The notes under the pieces are model-generated. The model searched no databases. It was not told where the DNA came from and saw only the letters and a program-made list of their open reading frames with translations. From assembly GCF_932526225.1 (NCBI RefSeq), contig NC_064036.1, forward strand, positions 15,741,181 to 15,805,180: DNA of 64,000 bases, written 5' to 3'. Of this stretch, positions 39,966 through 50,580 are shown piece by piece. Origin of the DNA: Nematostella vectensis (lineage: Eukaryota > Cnidaria > Anthozoa > Actiniaria > Edwardsiidae). Both the position numbers and the translations under genes were made by a program. The first letter of the stretch is position 1. Each line of letters starts with the position of its first letter.

Positions 39966-40985
39966 TCATAATTTGGTTACGTGAGCTCTAGATATGTCTC
40001 CCACTGATCTGCATCCTGTCAAAAAGAGACATATTGGTTGAATACAAAGCAAGGTAGCGATTCTGAATACTTGTTATACGAGCTTTACCTGATAACCACA
40101 TAGCTTTTCTTAGCTCTTCTCGTAGCAACTCCAGGATGTAACTCACACTTTCTTCACCCTAAAAAAGAGTGGAAAAGACATTGTTTTCATGGGCTTGGGT
40201 GTGGATATTTGATGCGTGCAAAATAAGTGGAAAATTGCATAAAACTAAGTCTATTAGTCTAAGCCAATCTAAGACGAGTGATTGGGTCGACGGAATACTC
40301 TCCCTTTTATACTTTTGAGTGTATACTTTTACTTCTGAAATTAGGGAACTATCATAAATGTACAATAATATACTAATATTCCATTAGATGAAGCCAAGCC
40401 AGTGAAGGGGGGAGGTGGGTGAATAGGTTGGATCAGCGGATTTCCGCAGATTTATAATTGTCCAGGTTTTCCAACTAAAATTAGAATACGGATTTCTAAT
40501 CCTAATTGTTGATTATTAAAAAGAAAAGGGCTAGACGCGCGCGAATGACGTAATGTGGAGCGTTGCACGGGATTTTGAAAACCACTCTTGCCTATTTAGA
40601 TATTACTTCAGGGTAAAAGTGATAGGGACATAATACCCCTAAAAATACTTCACATAAAAAATTGCTACCCTTAAAAAATACCCCAGAAGCCTTAAAAATA
40701 CCATTTGTAATAGAAAAGCCGATTTTCTGTCATACCCCTACAAAATACCCGAGGCCCAGTTTTGACCCCTAAATAATTCTACGAGCATCCCTATCAGTTC
40801 AACATGGAATAACCCTAGCGGGGGGCGGTGTTAAGTTGGTTACCTTGCAGGCTCATCCCCAGATTACCGCTCGTCCCAGAAAGACCGCGCGTACACCTAG
40901 GGCTAACGCCTTGAAGACATCTGTGTCCAGTCTCACTCCTCCATCCATGTACACCGAGAGTTTGCTTTGCACAGCGTTCACTATC
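39966..40985 (-). pseudogene. 3' part of (S)-2-hydroxyacid (glycolate) oxidase, three exons, one in-frame stop
   Basis: FMN-dependent peroxisomal oxidase family (HAO/GOX), which converts glycolate to glyoxylate. Exons are 40985-40844, 40158-40089 and 40015-39966, with GT-AG boundaries and matching phase. Visible segments are YMDGGVR (FMN phosphate loop), [19 protein letters not shown] (phosphate-binding loop and following helix), GEESVSYILELLREELRKAM (C-terminal helix) and a C-terminal THR-LYS-LEU that resembles a type 1 peroxisomal signal. The codon after TGG GGA is TGA (40855-40853), where the family has a hydrophobic residue in WG-x-AC; a single substitution could produce it. No upstream exons (N-terminal about 230 residues with the catalytic His) were found before the transposons at 42.7 kb. 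Either this is a 5'-truncated pseudogene, or the upstream exons lie beyond the window and the TGA is an allele or error. Confidence 0.8.
40619..40797. mobile_element. small foldback element in an oxidase intron
   Basis: AGTGATAGGGACAT at the left edge and the reverse complement CTGATAGGGATGCT at the right edge form short TIRs. The interior is rich in TACCCCTAAAAATAC phrases. Confidence 0.5.
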
Positions 40986-41305
40986 CTGCAACACGCCAAT
41001 CTTTGAATGGAAGAAGGTTTAGTAGAGTCAAGTTTCTGTTGACGTTTTCGTCTGTGTTTTGTTGGTTGGATGCTATTGTTTATCTTGCTGTTATCGGTGT
41101 GTTGTTCCTTATTGTCGATGATTACGATGATGTTCTCTTATTGTTGTTACTTTGCTTCAAGAACCATGGTTGTGGCTTTTCGCGTTCAATCCCAAGTGCA
41201 AAAGCGGATAATGCATCACATTGCATTTAGAACGACACGCAAAACTTAAAGTACGGTGTCGGGAAGTTTGTAAATATATTCCTGGTTTTCTAAAATGCTG
41301 ACTCA

Positions 41306-41573
41306 AATAGGTGACTTGCACTAGAACGTCACGTAGCTTCTGGAGTGGCAAATTCAAGCCAACATAAACAAAAAAAAAATGACTGCCCTGTCACGCCAGA
41401 AAGCCACGAAAAATAATTATTTAAATGAAAATAGGCCCTTTCTGACAAGGAGACTTTCTGGCTCTTTCCAAAGATTTGAATTAGTTGCTTTTTGTTCTTG
41501 TTATTTTGCCGCCAAAAGACAGAGCGCGCGGTTTGCCACATAAAAAGTCACGTGATAGTGCAAGTCGCCTATT
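41306..41573. mobile_element. MITE (family A, copy 2)
   Basis: TIRs AATAGGTGACTTGCACTAGA and (reverse complement of right end) AATAGGCGACTTGCACTATC, about 42 bp. The interior resembles the copy at 5886-6146 (TGGCAAATTCAA, AGTTGCTTTTTGTT, ATTTTGCCGCCAAAAG). Confidence 0.75.
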
Positions 41574-42162
41574 GTTATACAGGGGGCCAGTGGTGGAAAA
41601 CGCAAGACTAGTTACAGTACCGCGCGGTTAAACCAGCCTTTTTGTTTTAAAATGGCGGCTTTTTACCGGCGAACTGTCACATTTTGGCGAATGCTAAGAA
41701 AACTAGACCAAACTTAAGGCTATAATTTTCTTTATGACTCCCTCATTATCCCACAAATCTGTCATCTTTTGTATAGTATGGTTTTAGTGCTGTACAGTTA
41801 GTCAAAACAGCGACTGAAGTCAGCCTTTCGTATCTTTACTCGAACGATTCAACACTACGATTGTGCTTGTTTTCGCCAGAACACGCGCATGCGCATACCA
41901 CCCAAAATGTAATTTTTTTACCAAAATTTAATATAACACAAGTGACCCGAAATGTAATAATTTTTGACGCAAAATGTAATACGCTAAAGTAACCCGAAAT
42001 GTAATAATATTCACACTGAATATATTAGAGCAGAGTATATAAGATCAGTGATTATGAATATATCAAAAATTTATATCGTTGATGTACAGTTTCGATTATT
42101 TTTTGGGTTTTAACTCGTTCACCACTATCATTTTCTTGTTCTGCTGATACTATTTTATCTAG

Positions 42163-42324
42163 ATGGCTGATGTCCAATATCCGGTAGCTGATGCAGAGAT
42201 TGTCCCGTGCGAGGAGCCGGTCGACCATGTGGTCGGGGAAGGACAGGAGAACCAACAAGAACAACAGCAAGATGGTCCAATTCCTAGGTTGCAAGATCAA
42301 CCGGAGGATTTGGAGTCTATATAA
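42163..42324 (+). CDS. 53-aa acidic, Gln-rich open frame, candidate small gene
   Basis: The frame runs from ATG (after a possible acceptor TTTTATCTAG) to TAA. It starts MADVQYPVADAEIVP and continues with an E/Q/D-rich stretch (GEGQENQQEQQQDGP). The region upstream carries a TATATAA-like box (about 42036) and repeated CGAAATGTAATAAT phrases. Function is not recognised. It could be the start of a retroelement gag-type ORF cut off by the downstream minisatellite, or chance. Confidence 0.25.
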   Translation: MADVQYPVADAEIVPCEEPVDHVVGEGQENQQEQQQDGPIPRLQDQPEDLESI

Positions 42325-42659
42325 GTTGGTTATCTATTTACTTTGTTCTACGTTGGTGATTTTAGAAATTTCTTTAATACGGGAATCGATAGTTATGTTA
42401 TTATGGACTCAATCGCCGGGTATACTTATCGTGCCTCCTTATTAATTTCTCCTCTAAATGTTTATAAAATGACAAGTGGATTAGGAGCATCGGTATAAAT
42501 TATTGAGTACCCTTATCTTTTTAATGTGTTTTAGGGTTAGCCTAGTTGTTTGTAGTTTTATTTTACTATTTGACCATGTGCATGGAACCGTGTTATGGAC
42601 AATAGCTCGCGTTGCGTATTGATATAGTACTGGTTTGGACAGAGAGAAATTATTAGCTT

Positions 42660-44524
42660 ATGTACACTACTGTGGAGACAAAAGTTCGTCACGTTCACAT
42701 TTATTGTATGGCGGGGACGAGGGTTCGTCACGTTCACGTTAGGTTATGTACAGGCGGGGACGAGAGTTCGTCACGTAAGGTTATGTACAGGCGGGGGCGA
42801 GAGTTCGTCACGCGAGTCTATGTACAGGCGGGGACGAGAGTTCGTCACGCGAGTCTATGTACAGGCGGGGACGAGAGTTCGTCACGTAAGGTTATGTACA
42901 GGCGGGGACGAGAGTTCGTCAAGCGAGACTATGTACAGGCGGGGACGAGAGTTCGTCACGCGAGTCTATGTACAGGCGGGGACGAGAGTTCGTCACGTAA
43001 GGTTATGTACAGGCGGGGACGAGAGTTCGTCACGTAAGGTTATGTACAGGCGGGGACGAGAGTTCGTCACGTAAGGTTATGTACAGGCGGGGACGAGAGT
43101 TCGTCACGCGAGTCTATGCACAGGTGGGGACGAGAGTTCGTCACGCGAGTCTATGCACAGGCGGGGACGAGAGTTCGTCACGCGAGACTATGTACAGGCG
43201 GGGACGAGAGTTCGTCACGCGAGTCTATGCACAGGCGGGGACGAGAGTTCGTCACGCGAGTCTATGTACAGGCGGGGACGAGAGTTCGTCACGCGAGTCT
43301 ATGCACAGGCGGGGACGAGAGTTCGTCACGCAAATTTATGAACAGGCGGGGACGAGAGTTCGTCACGCAAATTTATGTACAGGCGGGGACAAGAGTTCGT
43401 CACGTAAGGTTATGTACAGGCGGGGACGAGAGTTCGTCACGCGAGTTTATGTACAGGCGGGGACGAGAGTTCGTCACGCGAGTTTATGTACAGGCGGGGA
43501 CGAGAGTTCGTCACGCGAGTTTATGTACAGGCGGGGACGAGAGTTCGTCACGCAAATTTATGTACAGGCGGGGACGAGAGTTCGTCACGCAAATTTATGT
43601 ACAGGCGGGGACGAGAGTTCGTCACGTAAGGTTATGTACAGGTGGGGACGAGAGTTCGTCACGCAAGCTTATGTACAGGCGGGGACGAGAGTTCGTCACG
43701 CGAGTTTATGTACAGGCGGGGACGAGAGTTCGTCACGTAAGGTTATGTACAGGCGGGGACGAGAGTTCGTCACGTAAGGTTATGTACAGGCGGGGACGAG
43801 AGTTCGTCACGCGAGTCTATGCACAGGTGGGGACGAGAGTTCGTCACGCGAGTCTATGCACAGGCGGGGACGAGAGTTCGTCACGCGAGACTATGTACAG
43901 GCGGGGACGAGAGTTCGTCACGCGAGTCTATGCACAGGCGGGGACGAGAGTTCGTCACGCGAGTCTATGTACAGGCGGGGACGAGAGTTCGTCACGCGAG
44001 TCTATGCACAGGCGGGGACGAGAGTTCGTCACGCAAATTTATGAACAGGCGGGGACGAGAGTTCGTCACGCAAATTTATGTACAGGCGGGGACAAGAGTT
44101 CGTCACGTAAGGTTATGTACAGGCGGGGACGAGAGTTCGTCACGTTAGGTTATGTACAGGCGGGGACGAGAGTTCGTCACGCGAGTTTATGTACAGGCGG
44201 GGACGAGAGTTCGTCACGCGAGTTTATGTACAGGCGGGGACGAGAGTTCGTCACGCAAATTTATGTACAGGCGGGGACGAGAGTTCGTCACGCAAATTTA
44301 TGTACAGGCGGGGACGAGAGTTCGTCACGTAAGGTTATGTACAGGCGGGGACGAGAGTTCGTCACGCAAGCTTATGTACAGGCGGGGACGAGAGTTCGTC
44401 ACGCGAGTTTATGTACAGGCGGGGACGAGAGTTCGTCACGCGAGTCTATGTACAGGCGGGGACGAGAGTTCGTCACGCAAGGTTATGTATAGGCGGGGAC
44501 GAGAGTTCGTCAAGCGAGACTATA
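42660..44524. repeat. 37-bp minisatellite, about 49 copies
   Basis: The unit reads ATGTACAGGCGGGGACGAGA followed by GTTCGTCACGCGAGTCT (37 bp). The first units at 42660-42740 are diverged. A 703-bp higher-order period (19 units) relates 43079-43440 to 43782-44150. Because 37 mod 3 is 1 and the unit lacks forward stops in most variants, forward frames stay open over long stretches (up to 458 codons). These are repeat by-products. The array ends exactly where the Harbinger TIR begins. Confidence 0.95.
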
Positions 44525-44821
44525 GGGAACTTAAGCACCGGGCGTTTTGGCGAAGGCGACGGCAGCCGGAAGTGAGTTCAACTTCCGGTCCACGTTGCCG
44601 GGTGAAATGACTTGCCGTCGTTGCTTCGCGCCGACGTGAGTTTAGCTATTTTGACGTTGTGTCGAAAACGTGAGTATAGTTTTGCTTTATTTTGCCTTTC
44701 AAACTTGTAATTTCTTAACAAAACACTCCTGTGTCACTGTTTACTATGTAAGCTTCAATTTTAGAATCTCTAACGGCACTTTTTGATCGGATTCTCACAT
44801 TTTTTCGGCTCTAGGCCGCAC

Positions 44822-45555
44822 ATGGAAGCGTCATCAAAGAAACAGCAGTGAGTGTGTTTTTTCGGTTAGTTTTGAGGGCTTTGTTTTAAAAATAATGGGG
44901 ATTTTCATATATCAGAGCCATGGAGTGGACCGAAGACCACGACAATTTGCTACTCTGAGAAATGGCTGTTAGTGAGCTTTTCAGCTACAAAAAAGGGAGT
45001 CCTGATCGTGAAAAGGTTTGGGTAAGCATCCAAGAAACGCTAAACTCGATAGAAAATCCAAAGTTTCTGCTGAAAGACAAGAGAGCCGTCCGTGATCGGT
45101 GGACCCTTCTTCAAACCAAATTCAAGAAGCGTATAAGGGCAGAAGAAATGGCGAGTGGTATTGATTGTGAGCTTTTAGAAAAGGACCGTCTTATCGAAGA
45201 ACTATGCGAGAAAGAAGAAAGCCAGACAGCCAACAACAAGAAGAAGACAGAGGACAAGGCAGCCGCCGAGGATGTACGCAAAAAGGCGATGCAGAGAATG
45301 GGCGGTGGAAAAAGGAAAGCTAAAGCAGACGGCGAAAGTGACGAAGCTTCTACTTCGGGGGGTAAAAAGAGTAGGCGGAGTGGAGGAGAGGTTGTTGAGT
45401 TTCTACGTGAAAAGGCCAAAGCTGAACAAGAGTCCCGAACGGAGCAAGCCAGGCAGCAAAGTCTTCAAATGGAGCTACTCAGAAAGCAATCAGAAGGCCA
45501 AATGCAATTAACCCAAGCACTTGTGCTAATGTTGCAAAAAATGAGTGAAAAGTAA
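44822..45555 (+). pseudogene. Harbinger Myb/SANT-like DNA-binding protein, one in-frame stop
   Basis: Accessory DNA-binding protein of PIF/Harbinger elements, which brings the transposase to the nucleus and the ends. Exons are 44822-44847 (MEASSKKQ) and 44916-45555, GT-AG with matching phase. The N-terminal trihelix/SANT region reads MEWTEDHDNLLL, then TGA (44956-44958), then EMAVSELF. The TGA sits where an Arg (CGA) would complete the helix, so one transition explains it. Downstream are KDKRAVRDRWTLLQTKFKKR, a Lys/Arg-rich segment (GGKRKAKAD, GGKKSRRSGG) and a C-terminal coiled coil rich in Gln and Glu. The start is chosen from the spliced short first exon; translation could also restart at 44962. 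Confidence 0.75.
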
Positions 45556-46492
45556 GCACAACTTCAGACCTTTTACTATCGTTTAACAGTCCTTTAATAC
45601 TGCATGACTGTTTACATTTCTCTTCCTTTTATCGTTTATATTGTTACTGTGTACTAGAAAAAGAAATCCATGTTGAGTTATTTGAAATGCATGGACTCAA
45701 TGCATGACTGAGTCCAGGTCGATGCCAGTTTGTTACTATGTCAGAGAGCCAATTTCAGATTGACAATAAGATATAAATGCTGTTGTTTTATATTTGTATG
45801 ACTATTGTTTGATTCGTAACACCTAGGCTATTCACTGAAATACTGATTCAATCAGGAAAACAAATTATTAGGATGATCAAATTATTTATAGGATTATCAG
45901 TTTATCGGATTGAATCAGTATGAATGTATGTATTATGGTGAAAATAAACAAAAGCATTTTTTGATACAAACTTTTTATAATTATCCCTCAAAACTCCATG
46001 ATTCTTTTTTATTTAATATTTCTTTAAATGGAAAAGGCTATTACATTTTGAGAGATATTTTTGGTTTGAAAGGATCTGCGCTGCACGAGAGGGTATTACC
46101 TCATACATTGTTTTGTAAATTCAAGTTGCATAGAATAGCATAGCCAGCTTTAAAACAATTTAGCTAGAAAAATGCTTTTCAAACACCCCTGGTGCACCCC
46201 TGGCCTGCACCTATCTATTTTCCAACAAGACTACATTTAGCTAGCCCAAACTACTGTCCAAAGATGGCCAATATTCTAATCATAGCATATGGGTGTAGTC
46301 AGATGGGTTCTAGGCTGTTGGTGATCACAGTTAAAGTATCAATATTAACTTATTTTGCTGCTGAAGAACAAAAGGATCTGGCCATCAATAATTGGACAGT
46401 TATTGTCTATCCAGCAAAGTGCACCTTGATGTAATAGGTGTAATTTTTGTTTGCTGCCAAAAAACTTAGCTGTAATCTCCAACTGAGGTGTT
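45556..46492. other. Harbinger interior between convergent genes, no gene recognised
   Basis: AT-rich sequence separating the Myb-like gene and the transposase. Open frames at 45910-46143 and 46192-46434 lack recognisable features. Confidence 0.5.
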
Positions 46493-47407
46493 TTAATTTA
46501 AGTAGTAGTATATTGAGGGAGGGTCAAGACCAAAGAACTCTGAAGTAGTGTTTCCATACAAGCAGGTTATTACATTCTCAAGAAATGCACAAACAAGGTA
46601 CATTTTTCCAACACAACTAAGGTTAAGTTTCAGGTTCTTTTTGAAGTCCAAGAATATGAAGTCGTTGATGATTTCTCCAAACAACCATTCTACTGACGAC
46701 CGTACTGAGCTCATTCTTGAGTTGTACTCTTCCATCATGGGGGTCAAAACTCCATTACGGAAAGGGGCTTGAAGGTGTACCCTCAATGGGTACGCAGGGT
46801 CCCCATACATACACATCGCCTGACCAGTAGGGGAGAATGCATTGTTTTCTAATTCATGCAAAATATTGGATTCCATCAGCATAAATGCATCATGTCTTTT
46901 GCCCTCTGAAAGAAAAGTTTTAAAAGTAGATATGAAAAATGCACATGACAGGAGTCAATTTTTAATTATTGTAAGTTTAGATGGTTAGAAAAGTCTCTAC
47001 CCCTCTCCCCAGGCTGCCCCTGTTCAATGGAACACTTCAATTCGTTTCGTGAGCACTTCACCTATTCTGTTTGAGGTGTATCAAATGTACTCATCAGATT
47101 AGCCAAGAAAAAATCCTTGGGGATAATGATGTTTTTAGATGTCTTGCTCTTTTGTTTCTGGTGGGCAAGGTCTATAAATAAAAACACAACAAGTAGTCTC
47201 AAGATAAAACAGCTGAGTTTACTTACCGACTGGGCCATACATGTGTCCGATAAGGCCGTTAGGCAGCGCCACTGACTGAAACTTTAAAGAGTGCACTCTT
47301 TTATGACCATTATATACAATTCTTTGGTTTTGGCCTGGACGCGATATTGGTCGCACCGTTCCGTCTACAAGGCCAAAACAGTTGCTTAATGGGGCAACCA
47401 TTTTCAC
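46493..47407 (-). pseudogene. Harbinger transposase (DDE_Tnp_4-type), C-terminal two thirds
   Basis: Cut-and-paste transposase. Exons are 47407-47227 (donor GTAAGT) and 46905-46493 (acceptor TTTCAG), with matching phase. The DDE triad is visible: first Asp in NCFGLVDGTVRPISRPGQ, second Asp in MYGDPAYPLR, Glu in SSVEWLFGEI. Other family landmarks are YNGHKRVHSLKFQSVALPNG and MYGPVEGKRHDAFM, the latter across the splice. The N-terminal about 150-200 residues normally present (helix-turn-helix region) were not found upstream to 48.3 kb, so the copy is truncated and unlikely to be active alone. The catalytic residues themselves are intact. Confidence 0.85.
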
Positions 47408-47430
47408 CTGGTGCGGTGGTTGATATTAGA

Positions 47431-48378
47431 TGAAGGAAAAGGCTAAAATACCGGCAGCATTTATCGAGGAATTGTCGAGCCTCTGCACTACTATTCCTGT
47501 TAAGATGTTACGGAGTAAAATCAAAGAAGAAAAGCTTTATTTACGATAGCTAAAATAAGGAATTGATCGCCAAAACAACAAGCGAACACAAACCGAGCCA
47601 ACAACATGGACAGTCAAGGTGAGTTCGGACGAAAATTTCAATCCAAAATAGTGTGAATAGAATATATAAATCAAAACGTAATTTCCGTCCTTTTTTCTTT
47701 ATATGTACTGCATTTTGTTTGCAATTTTTTTTCTGAAAATAACCCTCAAACAAAACAATTTTCGTCCGTTCAAAACTTCTCTGAATTTTGCTGCATTGCA
47801 TTCAATCATCATGCTTCCACTGTCAAATTATTGAATTCTGATTGGATGCTATTTATATATATACATATTTGCAACCAAATGTCACCAAACTTGCTCAGAT
47901 TTATTAGGGGATAGTATTATACATGTTATGACTATAAGTATATGTGAGGAGGTCACGTGACCCTTCTACACGAAAGCGAGGCTCTAATATTATATTGCCC
48001 ATAACTATCTCTTATCTGAGGCTATTTTCAAACAAGCTTGCCCAGTTTTGTAAAATAATATTATCTTACATGTTTAAAAACATTAAAGTAATATTTGTTG
48101 TCACCTTTTTGTCAAGAAAGCTAGACTCTTGCATAAAATGATTAAATATCGCATTATTTCAAACATTGATTTCTATATTTCCGCCATATTTCATAATTGC
48201 AGTTCTGTTGAAACTTGATTTCAATTGAATAAAAGAATCGATATTTCCATAATTGTTTTGCTGGTCAGCAGTCTCTAAATGAATACTTTTGGTCAGCGGT
48301 AATTTCCATCATTTTAGTGATCCACCATTTTGAATTGCCAGTCAATCTAGAGCAGTTACATAACTATCATGCCCCTTC
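47431..48378. other. AT-rich, no gene recognised
   Basis: No domain or repeat structure was identified. It presumably contains the unrecognised right end of the Harbinger element. Confidence 0.4.
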
Positions 48379-49572
48379 ATGGCGAATTTGAATGTTTCCC
48401 TTTGTCTAAACTCTGAAGAGACAAATCTAGAATCGTGTGTTATTTGCCAGGAGGTAAAAAAGAATGAAGGTCTTGTTGGCAAACCTTCGCTAGATTCGTA
48501 TAGAAAAGTTTTGGATTTTCTCAAAGAATGGGCCAGTTATGGGAATTAGGAGTAGTCAGAGGCCTGGATTAGGCTAGATGGCATTTCAGTCGAGGCTTTC
48601 CAGGGAAAGAGCTCATGGCACCGCTCTTGCTACAAGGATGTCGCCCATACAGGGATGCTGAAGAGGGCAAAGACAAGGTATGAGAGAAAGCTAGCTGGAC
48701 CCAATGAATCAAGGCGAAAGTCACAACCAGCGAATAGCCCTACAACTCCTAAGCTTATTCGATCTAAAACCACACCTTTTAACAAAGAAGTTTGCTTTTT
48801 TTGCGATGGCCCGGAAACCTATAAATCGATGTTTTACAACTGTAGATCTCTGCCTGCAGGGGAATCGCTCCGCAAAGCTGTCACAAAATCAGGCAATGAG
48901 AAGCTCGCCGTGAAGCTCAATACTGCCATTGCATCAAATGATGCCCATTCAATTGACATAAAATACCACCACAATTGTTGGTTGACGAAAGTAAGCAATG
49001 TATTGCGTAAGCCTGATTTCGAAGCCGAGGTCCCAGTTAGAATGGCCGGACAGATAGCTGCAAAGGTTGAGTTCTTAACTGTAACTGACATTAGTTTAAG
49101 TGGCGGTAATATTATCCCTATATCTCAGTTACAAGCGGCGTATAAAGAAATACTTCACGCAAACAACGTCCCTGATTCGAATGTCCATCGCAAGTCGTTA
49201 AAGCAGCTACTGAAAGATGAAATCCCTGATGTTGACTTCCACAGGCCCAAACGGGTAAATGAGCCTGAAAGGGTCAGTGTTAAGATTGGAAGAGATCAAG
49301 CAATTCAAATTGCAGAAGAGCAGAATGAAATAGACGACGACGAGATGAAGACACTTTTTGATGCTGCCGCGCTTATCAGAAAGTCTATCAAGAAGTGTAA
49401 GAAGTGGAAGTTTACTGGCTCTTTCGAGGATATCACAGATGAAAATGTTCCCAGGGAACTCGTCAGCTTCTTTAGGTGGGTCATCCAAGGCCCATTTGAT
49501 CTTTCTTTGCAAAACGAGTCAAAATCAAATGAGGTAAACAAGCGCGATATGAGTCTGACTGAAAGGAAGTGA
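48379..49572 (+). pseudogene. zinc-binding protein of unknown function, two in-frame stops near the N-terminus
   Basis: One frame runs from ATG 48379 (MANLNVSLCLNSEETNL) to TGA ending 49572, broken only by TAG at 48547-48549 and TAG at 48553-48555. The part from 48655 onward is 305 codons uninterrupted. Two Cys/His clusters are visible: CVICQE followed by WHRSCYKDVAH, and CFFCDGP followed by KYHHNCW, each suggesting a treble-clef or zinc-ribbon-like site. Between them is a basic stretch (MLKRAKTRYERKLAG). The C-terminal half is charged and helical with no motif I can name. Such proteins tend to occur as multi-copy families in cnidarian genomes, often linked to mobile elements; that link is inference. 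The gene is followed at once by hAT transposase sequence. Confidence 0.6.
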
Positions 49573-49940
49573 AAGTATCTTGGTGGGCAGATCATGTGGA
49601 TACTCTTCCTAACTGGTCAGCGGCTACGAAGAAGATCTTACTCATTCAACCAAGCTTGACAGCAGAAGAGAGAGTATTCAGTCTCCTACAAAATGCTTTT
49701 AGCCGACGGCAGGACAGTGCACTAGAGGAGACCCTTGAAGTCAGGGCAGATCATGTGGATACTCTTCCTAACTGGTCAGCGGCTACGAAGAAGATCTTAC
49801 TCATCCAACCAAGCTTGACAGCAGCAGAGAGAGTATTCAGTCTCCTACAAAATGCTTTTAGCCGACGGCAGAACAGTGCACTAGAGGAGACACTTGAAGT
49901 GTCTGTGATGCTCAGATATAATGGCAACAAGCAAGTTTGA
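49569..49940 (+). pseudogene. hAT transposase C-terminal dimerisation fragment, internally duplicated
   Basis: Translates to the hAT dimerisation region: LPNWSAATKKILLIQPSLTA then ERVFSLLQNAFSRRQ. The segment is present twice in tandem with an exact 159-bp (53-codon) in-frame shift (49588 against 49747), then ends VMLRYNGNKQV. No upstream DDE core or BED finger was found. Remnant of a hAT element. Confidence 0.75.
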
Positions 49941-50580
49941 AGTGCCTGTGATGCTCCGATATAATGGCAAAAAGGGAGTCTTGCCTAACTAGCCTGCATG
50001 TGCTTTGGCTATCAGCCATGTTGTTATAAATCTCACATGGACAACTCTTTCTTTAAGTTGCACTGTGAAACAAGTCGTTTCGTTTTTTCAGGAAGCCTCT
50101 TTTTTGCATCATAATTTATATACATATTACATTGCATATTACATATTTAAATTAAATGTCCAATCAGTTTTTTTAATGTTGAAAAGAATTGTTAAGCAGC
50201 ATTCTCTCTGCAACCTGCAAAAATTTAGTAAAATTGTTGGCAAATTTTTACACTTGGGACAATTCGATAATTCTCATTCCATTTTTTTAGCATCTTTTTG
50301 GCAACTTTTGCAATTTTTGGAGCAACATTTGGCAACTTTTTTGTATTTTTGGAGCATCTTTTTAAGAACTTTGGAGACAGCCTTAATGCTAAGGCCGTGG
50401 TTACACTAAGATGCCAAATGAATTTGAGTCCCGGTTAACTGAACCCAGGATCCTGGTTGTCTTTTTCTGCGGTTACACAAGCTCTCTTTACCTTAGTTGG
50501 GTTGTCAACTGCGAGAAATCTAGTGTCCTCGTGTCACGGGTTACTTAAATGCCTGCACTGGTGTTACAAGAATTCGTTAG
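49941..50580. other. AT-rich, no gene recognised
   Basis: T-rich repeated phrases (TTTTGGAGCA, GGCAACTTTT) occur near 50280-50360. A possible MITE edge with CGGTTACAC-type repeats lies around 50395-50540. No coding signal. Confidence 0.4.

Larger units (their letters stand above)
44525..47430. mobile_element. PIF/Harbinger DNA transposon, damaged
   Basis: The left end GGGAACTTAAGCACCGGGCG is directly preceded by TATA of the minisatellite. The element carries a Myb-like gene on plus and a DDE transposase on minus, convergent, which is a known Harbinger layout. The matching right-hand inverted repeat was not found, and the 5' half of the transposase is missing, so the right side is probably deleted or rearranged. 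The right coordinate is approximate. Confidence 0.75.

Noticed and set aside
43116-44492. 458-codon open frame over the 37-bp satellite as a protein gene
   Set aside because: The same peptide units appear in all three frames because 37 is not a multiple of 3; there is no splice or promoter context and the frame is a property of the repeat.
42660-44524. CRISPR-like array
   Set aside because: There are no spacers; units are contiguous 37-bp repeats in a eukaryotic context.
45111-45419. Minus-strand frame opposite the Harbinger Myb-like gene
   Set aside because: Antisense shadow with Ser/Leu-rich text produced by the Lys/Glu-rich sense codons.
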